Positions 5,413-10,487 of a DNA stretch of 10,487 bases are shown piece by piece. Both the position numbers and the translations under genes were made by a program. Source of the DNA: Ruminococcaceae bacterium UBA5413. Its GTDB lineage: Bacteria > Bacillota > Clostridia > Oscillospirales > Acutalibacteraceae. The notes below the pieces were generated by a model, which saw only the letters and a program-made list of their open reading frames with translations, was not told where the DNA came from and did no database searches. Each line of letters opens with the position of its first letter. Position 1 is the first letter of the stretch. Location: positions 1 to 10,487 of the forward strand of contig DHNP01000038.1 in NCBI GenBank assembly GCA_002409585.1, given 5' to 3'.

Positions 5413-6644
5413 AATATGACGTAATCGTTGTAGGCGCCGGCGCGGCCGGCATGATGGCCGCAGGTACGGCCGCCGGGCGGGGACTTAAGGTCTGCCTTGT
5501 GGAAAAGAACAGCATCTGCGGAAAAAAGATAAGGATAACCGGCAAAGGGCGCTGCAACCTGACTAATAACTGCGACGTTCGCACGTTTATATCTTCAGTG
5601 CCGACAAACGGCAGGTTCCTTTACGGAGCGGCATCAAGGTTTTCGCCAAGGGACACGATGGATTTTTTTGAAAGGCTAGGCCTCCCGCTTAAAACTGAAC
5701 GGGGGAACCGCGTCTTTCCGCAGTCCGACAGGGCCGCCGATGTAGCTGAAAAACTTGTCGGCTATGTGCAAAGCTCAGGCGTGGAAGTTAAAAACGGCAA
5801 TGTTTGCGGCCTGCTGACAAAGGACGGCTCGGTTTACGGCGTAAAGCTAAGCGGCGGCGGCGAGATACATGCTAAAAGCGTGATACTGTGCTGCGGCGGC
5901 GCTTCGTATCCTGTTACGGGCTCCGACGGGAGCGGTTACAGGCTTGCGGCGGAAGCGGGGCATACTGTGGAAAAAATACGGCCTTCGCTTGTACCGCTTG
6001 TTGAGGACGGGAACGACTGCCGCGGCATGATGGGGCTTTCGCTTAAAAATATTTCCATTAAGGCTGCAGACAATAAAACGGGCAGAACAGTCTATACGGA
6101 CTTCGGCGAGCTGCTGTTTACGCATTTCGGCCTTTCGGGGCCGGTCATATTGAGCGCAAGCTCCCATATGGTAAACATGTCGCCGGGGCGCTACAGCGTT
6201 TTTATAGACCTTAAACCGGCGCTTAACGAAGAAAAGCTTGACGCGCGCCTGCTGCGTGACTTTGAAAAGTATAAAAACAGGGACTTTATAAATTCATTGC
6301 AGGACCTTCTCCCGCACAAGATAATACCCGTAGCTGTTAAACGCTCGGGCGTAAGCGCCGGCACGAAATGCAACTCCGTTCCGCGCGGGGTGCGCAGGGA
6401 CTTTGTAAAGCTGTTAAAGTCGTTTGAGATAAAGATAAAATCATTCCGTCCGGTCGAAGAAGCCATAGTGACGTCGGGCGGCGTATCCGTCAGGGAGATA
6501 GACCCCAAAACGATGGAGTCAAAGCTTGTTAACGGGCTTTACTTTGCCGGCGAGATGATAGACGCAGACGGCTACACCGGCGGTTTTAACCTGCAGATAG
6601 CATTCTGCACCGGCAGGCTTGCCGGAAATTCTGTAAAATCGTGA
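5409..6644 (+). CDS. BaiN/HI0933-family FAD-dependent oxidoreductase (aminoacetone oxidase family)
   Basis: The 411-residue protein is a flavoprotein of the HI0933-like family, usually annotated as NAD(P)/FAD-dependent oxidoreductase or aminoacetone oxidase family enzyme. It includes BaiN, proposed to act in bile-acid reduction. Residues 5-16 form the FAD-binding Rossmann loop (VIVVGAGAAGMM), with E32 at the end of the second strand to bind the ribose. ITGKGRCNLTN (43-53) is the family signature. The C-terminal GEMIDADGYTGGFNLQIAFCTGRLAG stretch closes the FAD site. The length is normal. The true substrate is unknown for most members, and gene context gives no proof of bile-acid activity. The start is GTG in a GTGA overlap with the regulator, implying translational coupling. 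No clear ribosome binding site is seen otherwise. Confidence 0.88.
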   Translation: MKYDVIVVGAGAAGMMAAGTAAGRGLKVCLVEKNSICGKKIRITGKGRCNLTNNCDVRTFISSVPTNGRFLYGAASRFSPRDTMDFFERLGLPLKTERGNRVFPQSDRAADVAEKLVGYVQSSGVEVKNGNVCGLLTKDGSVYGVKLSGGGEIHAKSVILCCGGASYPVTGSDGSGYRLAAEAGHTVEKIRPSLVPLVEDGNDCRGMMGLSLKNISIKAADNKTGRTVYTDFGELLFTHFGLSGPVILSASSHMVNMSPGRYSVFIDLKPALNEEKLDARLLRDFEKYKNRDFINSLQDLLPHKIIPVAVKRSGVSAGTKCNSVPRGVRRDFVKLLKSFEIKIKSFRPVEEAIVTSGGVSVREIDPKTMESKLVNGLYFAGEMIDADGYTGGFNLQIAFCTGRLAGNSVKS

Positions 6645-6656
6645 GGTTGGATTAAA

Positions 6657-7334
6657 TTGGTTGCAGTTGCGATAGACGGCCCGGCAGGCGCCGGTAAAAG
6701 CACCATAGCAAAACGCGTTGCCGAAAAGCTCGGCTTTATTTACGTTGACACGGGCGCTATGTACCGCGCGGTAGGGCTTTATATGCTCGAAAACGGTGTT
6801 TTGCAGAAAGGCAGCGGCTGTATCTGCGCCGCGCTTAATGAAATATCAGTGTCTATAGCGTTCGCCTCCGGCGTGCAGCGCGTCATGCTCTGCGGCAGGG
6901 ACGTTACGGACAGCCTGCGGTCTGAAAGCGTGTCCATGGCGGCTTCAAATGTTTCGTCCATACCGGCTGTGAGAAGCTTCCTGCTCGACTCACAGCGCGG
7001 CATAGCCGCTGAAAACAACGTCGTCATGGACGGGCGCGACATAGGCACCGTAGTATTGCCCGATGCCGAAGTAAAGATCTTTCTTACCGCTTCACCGGAG
7101 GAGCGCGCGAAAAGGCGGTACGATGAACTCCTTTCAAAAGGCGAAAAGGCTGACTACCAAAGCGTGCTGAGTGACCTTAAAAAGCGCGATATGAACGATA
7201 CTACGCGCGCGGCCGCTCCGCTCGCGCAGGCGGAGGACGCCGTAAGGATAGACACAACGGGCAACACGCTCGGGCAATCCGTCGCCGTAGTACTTGACGC
7301 CGTCGGAAAACGCTTGGAAAGTTTGGGGCGGTGA
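6657..7334 (+). CDS. cmk: Cytidylate (CMP/dCMP) kinase
   Basis: CMP kinase phosphorylates CMP and dCMP to the diphosphates using ATP, recycling cytidine nucleotides released from RNA turnover and phospholipid synthesis. The 225-residue product has the P-loop GPAGAGKST (8-16), the DTGAMYRAVGLY block near residue 31, the MDGRDIGTVVLPDAEVKIFL motif (123-142) and the RDMNDTTRAAAPL segment of the lid region near 180-193. Length and motifs fit bacterial Cmk closely. The start is TTG at 6657, with GAGG 11 bases upstream, because it places the P-loop at the usual distance from the N-terminus and no ATG is available. It lies 12 bases after the flavoprotein gene. Linkage of cmk to ribosomal protein S1 is ancient (cmk-rpsA in E. 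coli) and persists here with two genes between. Confidence 0.95.
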   Translation: MVAVAIDGPAGAGKSTIAKRVAEKLGFIYVDTGAMYRAVGLYMLENGVLQKGSGCICAALNEISVSIAFASGVQRVMLCGRDVTDSLRSESVSMAASNVSSIPAVRSFLLDSQRGIAAENNVVMDGRDIGTVVLPDAEVKIFLTASPEERAKRRYDELLSKGEKADYQSVLSDLKKRDMNDTTRAAAPLAQAEDAVRIDTTGNTLGQSVAVVLDAVGKRLESLGR

Positions 7335-7338
7335 GAAG

Positions 7339-7962
7339 ATGAAACGGACACCGCTCTACACGTTTGCGCGCTTTTTCCTTCCCTGGCTTTTCAGGCTCAT
7401 AGTGCCTATGGATATAAACGGCGCCGGCTATATGCCCCAAAGCGGCGGCGTAATCATTTGCTGCAACCACGCGAGCATGACTGACCCTCTGCGGCTTGCT
7501 TACAGCCAGCGCAGGCAGATATATTTCATGTCTAAAGCCGAGCTTTTTAAAAATAAATTCGTAGGATTTATCATTAAAAAGCTCGGCGCGTTTCCGGTTT
7601 CAAGGGGAAAAGGCGACAAAAGCGCGCTCGAAAGGGCGCAGGGCATACTCGGCGGCAGCGGGGTCTTAGGCATTTTCATAGAGGGTACCCGCTCTAAAGA
7701 CGGCAGCCTGCAGCGGCCTAAGTCGGGCGCCGTAATGCTTGCGGGCAAATGCGGCGCGTCTATACTGCCCTGCTGCATAACGCCTGAAAAAGGGCGCCTG
7801 CCGAAAGCTTTCAGCAAAAGCGTTGTTTCTTACGGTAAGCCTATAAGTCCTGATGAACTTGGCATTACGAACGGCACACCGTCAGAGTACCGCGCGGCGA
7901 GCAGGCTTGTAATGGACCGCATAGCCGCGCTGCGGGAAAGGGACGTTAAGGCGCTTTCGTAG
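7339..7962 (+). CDS. plsC: 1-acyl-sn-glycerol-3-phosphate acyltransferase (PlsC family)
   Basis: PlsC acylates lysophosphatidic acid to phosphatidic acid at the inner face of the membrane, the second acylation in phospholipid synthesis. The 207-residue product has an N-terminal hydrophobic segment (about 7-24) for membrane association. The catalytic NHASMTD motif (43-49, His44 and Asp49, the H-x4-D pair) and the acceptor-binding FIEGTRS motif (113-119) are intact, with a later GKCGASILPCCI block. ATG at 7339 is 4 bases after the cmk stop. An in-frame ACG/ATG-type extension upstream would overlap cmk and lacks support. The exact acyl donor and acceptor cannot be read from the sequence. The next gene starts after 66 bases, so co-transcription is likely. 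Confidence 0.9.
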   Translation: MKRTPLYTFARFFLPWLFRLIVPMDINGAGYMPQSGGVIICCNHASMTDPLRLAYSQRRQIYFMSKAELFKNKFVGFIIKKLGAFPVSRGKGDKSALERAQGILGGSGVLGIFIEGTRSKDGSLQRPKSGAVMLAGKCGASILPCCITPEKGRLPKAFSKSVVSYGKPISPDELGITNGTPSEYRAASRLVMDRIAALRERDVKALS

Positions 7963-8028
7963 GGGGATGCCTGGGTACGTCTAAGGCAAAGCGGGGCTGC
8001 GCGCCGGTGAATTTTTGGGGGCTGTGTT

Positions 8029-10026
8029 TTGAAAGTAAAAGTTGCGAAATCCGCCGGTTTCTGCTTCGGCGTTAACCGTGCTGTAAATACCGTTTACGGC
8101 CTTTTGGAAAAGGGCCGTAAAGTCTGCACGCTCGGCCCTATAATACACAACCCGCAGACGCTTGCGGAGCTTGGGGCGAAGGGCGTGCGCATAGTGAATT
8201 CGCCCGCTGAAACGCCAAAGGGCGCGACGCTCGTTATACGCTCGCACGGCGTCAGCCGCGCTGTTTTAGATGAAGCCGTAAAATGCGGAGCCGATTTTTA
8301 TGATGCCACGTGCCCTTTTGTAGCAAAGATACAAAATATAGTGGCTAAGGCCTCGGCGGAGGGAAAAATAGTTTTTATAGCCGGCGACGGCTGCCATCCG
8401 GAAGTACAGGGCATAAAGGGGCACTGCGCGGGACGGTGTGAGGTTTTTAAAAACGCATGTGAATTGAATAATATTATAGATAAAATGCATATAAGCGGAG
8501 ACACGCCTGTGTGCGTTGTTTCGCAGACGACATTTAACGTAGGCGAATGGAAAAATTGTTTAAAAATAATCAAAAGGGTATATACAAACGCAGTAATTTT
8601 TGATACAATATGTAATGCAACTATAATACGTCAGCAAGAGGCGGCCGACCTGTCGCGCAAATGTGATGCCATGGTAGTAATCGGCGGCAGGCAAAGCTCA
8701 AATACGGCCAAACTTTTTGATATATGCAGAAAAAATTGTAGTACGTATTTTGTGGAAAATGCGGACGAGCTTCCGTTAAAGGCTTTGCAGAAAGCCGGTC
8801 TTATAGGCATTACTGCCGGTGCATCCACGCCGGCAAGCATTATAAAGGAGGTACTTGTTACCATGTCAGAAATAAATTCGGATGCGACGCAAAACCAGCG
8901 GGAGAATCCTGCCGACGGGAGTTTTGCAGAGATGCTTGAAGAATCTCTTAAAAATTTAAATACAGATGAAAAGGTACACGGTGTAGTTGTCGGCGTTACT
9001 CCTACCGAGGTTTTGGTAGACGTAGGCCGTAAGCAGGCGGGGTATGTTCCGGCGTCTGAACTTTCGGCAGACCCTAACGTAAGGCCCGAGGACGTCGTTA
9101 AAGTCGGCGATGAGATGGATCTTTTGATTATGCGCACAAACGACCAGGAAGGCACCATCATGCTCTCCAAAAAGCGCCTTGACGCAGCCAAAGGCTGGGA
9201 CACTATAGTCTCAGCGAGCGAAGACCAGTCGGTGCTCGACGGAGTTGTTACGCAGGTTGTCAAAGGCGGGCTTATAGCGGTGACAAACGGCGTAAGGGTT
9301 TTTATACCTGCTTCGCGTTCCGGAGTTTCACGCGGCGAGCCTCTTGACGGCATGCTCAAAAAAGACGTAAAGTTCCGCATAATTGAAGTTAACCGCAGCC
9401 GCAAGCGCGCCGTGGGCTCTATCCGTTCAGTACTTAAGGACGAAAGGAAAGTACTCGAAGAGAAGTTTTGGGAGACAGCCGAAGTCGGCAAGGAGTACAC
9501 AGGTACTGTTAAGTCGCTTACTTCTTACGGGGCTTTTGTAGACCTCGGAGGCATCGACGGCATGATTCATATTTCCGAGCTTTCATGGGTAAGGATTAAA
9601 AACCCGTCTGAAGTCGTAAATGTCGGAGATACCGTAACGGTGCGCATAAAAGCTCTCGACAGGGAAAAAGGCAAGGTTTCCCTTACTTATAAAAAGCCGG
9701 AAGACGACCCGTGGGAAATACTGAAAAACACTTATCCGGTAGGCAGCAAGATAGAAGTCAAGATAGTCGGCATGACGTCTTTCGGCGCTTTCGCGCAGGT
9801 TATTCCGGGTATAGACGGGCTTATCCATATTTCCCAGATAGCTGACCACAGGATAGAGAAACCTCAGGATGTACTGAAGATAGGCGATACCGTAAACGTG
9901 AAGATTACGGAAATTGACTTCGACAAGCACCGTGTCAGCCTTTCTATGCGCGCGCTGCTTGAGGATCAGGAAGAAACTGAAAACAGCGCCGAGCATTCCG
10001 GCAATGCGGCAGACGACGGCGAATAA
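8029..10026 (+). CDS. ispH: Bifunctional IspH / ribosomal protein S1 fusion
   Basis: The N-terminal part (1-278) is 4-hydroxy-3-methylbut-2-enyl diphosphate reductase, the last enzyme of the MEP isoprenoid pathway, which makes IPP and DMAPP with a [4Fe-4S] cluster. The three cluster ligands are Cys12, Cys95 and Cys195. Substrate-site residues His40, His73, His123, catalytic Glu125, Thr167, the SSN at 223-225 and Ser266 are all present. A linker (279-313) leads to four S1 (OB-fold) RNA-binding domains at about 314-383, 402-468, 486-557 and 572-643, with an acidic tail. This is the shortened S1 of Firmicutes, linked to mRNA binding and the ribosome. The fusion is known from Clostridia. TTG at 8029 follows GGGGG by 7 bases. 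An in-frame ATG at 8863 with a strong ribosome binding site could start a free S1 protein. Confidence 0.95.
   Translation: MKVKVAKSAGFCFGVNRAVNTVYGLLEKGRKVCTLGPIIHNPQTLAELGAKGVRIVNSPAETPKGATLVIRSHGVSRAVLDEAVKCGADFYDATCPFVAKIQNIVAKASAEGKIVFIAGDGCHPEVQGIKGHCAGRCEVFKNACELNNIIDKMHISGDTPVCVVSQTTFNVGEWKNCLKIIKRVYTNAVIFDTICNATIIRQQEAADLSRKCDAMVVIGGRQSSNTAKLFDICRKNCSTYFVENADELPLKALQKAGLIGITAGASTPASIIKEVLVTMSEINSDATQNQRENPADGSFAEMLEESLKNLNTDEKVHGVVVGVTPTEVLVDVGRKQAGYVPASELSADPNVRPEDVVKVGDEMDLLIMRTNDQEGTIMLSKKRLDAAKGWDTIVSASEDQSVLDGVVTQVVKGGLIAVTNGVRVFIPASRSGVSRGEPLDGMLKKDVKFRIIEVNRSRKRAVGSIRSVLKDERKVLEEKFWETAEVGKEYTGTVKSLTSYGAFVDLGGIDGMIHISELSWVRIKNPSEVVNVGDTVTVRIKALDREKGKVSLTYKKPEDDPWEILKNTYPVGSKIEVKIVGMTSFGAFAQVIPGIDGLIHISQIADHRIEKPQDVLKIGDTVNVKITEIDFDKHRVSLSMRALLEDQEETENSAEHSGNAADDGE
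8600..8627 (+). promoter_or_regulatory. Promoter-like sequence inside the ispH part
   Basis: TTGATA (8600-8605) and a perfect TATAAT (8622-8627) are spaced by 16 bases, about 235 bases before the internal S1 start at 8863. The same bases encode the conserved IspH motif around Cys195, so the match may be accidental. It sits in an unusually AT-rich patch of the gene. Confidence 0.4.
8844..8865 (+). promoter_or_regulatory. Internal ribosome binding site and ATG at the IspH/S1 junction
   Basis: AAAGGAGGT (8844-8852) is the best Shine-Dalgarno sequence in the operon and lies 11 bases before ATG 8863, which is in frame as residue 279. Initiation here would give a 387-residue S1 protein starting MSEINSDA, a typical free-S1 start. 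The motif also encodes the conserved end of IspH (IIKEV), which may explain it without a regulatory role. Confidence 0.5.
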
Positions 10027-10075
10027 GTTTACGGTAAAATTTTGTGAATTTGTGTTTTCAGCCTTAACTTAAAAT

Positions 10076-10120
10076 GCAGCATGGCGGGGCGGCGGTAATG
10101 CCGTCCCGCTTTTATGCTGC
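10076..10120. terminator. Strong, probably bidirectional intrinsic terminator
   Basis: The inner stem GCGGGGCGGC (10084-10093) pairs with GCCGTCCCGC (10100-10109) over 10 positions with one wobble around a 6-base loop, followed by TTTT. An outer 7-base pair (GCAGCAT with ATGCTGC) encloses it, and on the minus strand it is followed by ATTTT. It ends the ispH-rpsA operon and can also stop the convergent gene from the right. Confidence 0.9.
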
Positions 10121-10141
10121 CAAAGCAGCGTGGACTTCTGT

Positions 10142-10487
10142 CTACTGCCATTTACGCGCGCCTATAACATGTATGCAGCGCAGCATGGAGTATGAGTAGC
10201 TCGAAAGCGGACGCCGCAGCGTGTCAAAAGTATGCGCCGCGACAAACACTTCGCCGCCCTCAACTGAAATAACTACCGGCGTATGGTAAAAGCGCCCGTC
10301 CTGTGTGCCAAGCTGTACAAGGTCACCGGCTTCGATACCGCTTAAGTCCACCTGCTCGGCGTAAGGGCCGGCGGATTTATTGCCCGTGAAAAAATTATAA
10401 AAAAATTCCACGCCGCTCCAGGACGGCGAGCGTTCTGAGTAGCTTTTACAGTACCAGCCGTATGTGGAGTGGTATGATAAAAGTGCA
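10142..10487 (-). CDS. Amidase_6-type (putative amidase) domain protein, C-terminal part only
   Basis: Only the last 114 residues are visible; the frame runs open off the right edge, so the GTG at 10411 is internal and not a start. The sequence reads YHSTYGWYCKSYSERSPSW near the edge, then FFYNFFTGN, an acidic segment, GDLVQLGTQDGRFYHTPVVIS, VAAHTFDTLRRPLSSYSY and a final CIHVIGA. This is the pattern of the Amidase_6 domain found at the C-terminus of many secreted or wall-associated proteins of Clostridia and Bacilli, related to NlpC/P60-type cysteine hydrolases. The His of FYHTPVV fits the catalytic histidine. The catalytic Cys would lie upstream, outside the window, so activity and signal peptide cannot be judged. 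The stop is TAG at 10142-10144, convergent with the ribosomal operon. Confidence 0.8.
   Translation of the reverse strand, partial: ALLSYHSTYGWYCKSYSERSPSWSGVEFFYNFFTGNKSAGPYAEQVDLSGIEAGDLVQLGTQDGRFYHTPVVISVEGGEVFVAAHTFDTLRRPLSSYSYSMLRCIHVIGARKWQ

Noticed and set aside
8631..9500. Long minus-strand open frame of 289 codons opposite the S1 domains
   Set aside because: It is antisense to strongly conserved IspH/S1 coding sequence, has a Ser/Thr-rich low-complexity composition typical of shadow frames, and has no ribosome binding site.

Overview
The window looks like a chromosomal segment from an anaerobic, low-to-mid G+C Gram-positive of class Clostridia, most likely near the Oscillospiraceae/Ruminococcaceae. 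The basis is the fusion of IspH to ribosomal protein S1, the cmk/plsC/ispH-rpsA gene order, the DUF5685 and J-domain gene pair, strong AGGAGG-type ribosome binding sites and frequent TTG starts. The lineage is an inference from these gene families, not from a search.

Left part (1-2340): AT-rich, accessory in character, all genes on the minus strand. It holds the 5' end of an IS3-family insertion sequence (orfA, cut by the window edge), a 76-residue protein of unknown function, a PPP-type serine/threonine phosphatase, and a two-gene operon. That operon has a small ribbon-helix-helix protein under a near-consensus promoter, followed by a partner gene interrupted by an in-frame TAG.

Middle part (2351-4429): a plus-strand cluster of three genes. 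These are a Cys-rich DUF5685-type protein with two acidic motifs, a J-domain protein with a TPR-like middle and a tail of nine cysteines, and a small multi-pass membrane protein. The genes overlap or lie close together and probably form one unit of unknown role.

Right part (4540-10026): a plus-strand operon with its own promoter: an RpiR/MurR-type regulator, a BaiN/HI0933-type flavoprotein, CMP kinase, a PlsC-type acyltransferase and the IspH-S1 fusion. It joins nucleotide recycling, phospholipid synthesis, isoprenoid synthesis and translation. The fusion gene carries a promoter-like sequence and a near-perfect Shine-Dalgarno/ATG at the domain junction, so S1 may also be made as a separate protein. 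A strong terminator closes the operon and faces a convergent minus-strand gene with an Amidase_6-type domain, cut by the right edge.

No tRNA, rRNA, CRISPR array or phage structural gene was seen. The most interesting points are the IS5'-end hairpin that appears to hide the transposase ribosome binding site only in read-through transcripts, the possible separate S1 expression unit inside ispH-rpsA, the amber-interrupted partner of the ribbon-helix-helix gene, and the DUF5685/J-protein/membrane-protein module.
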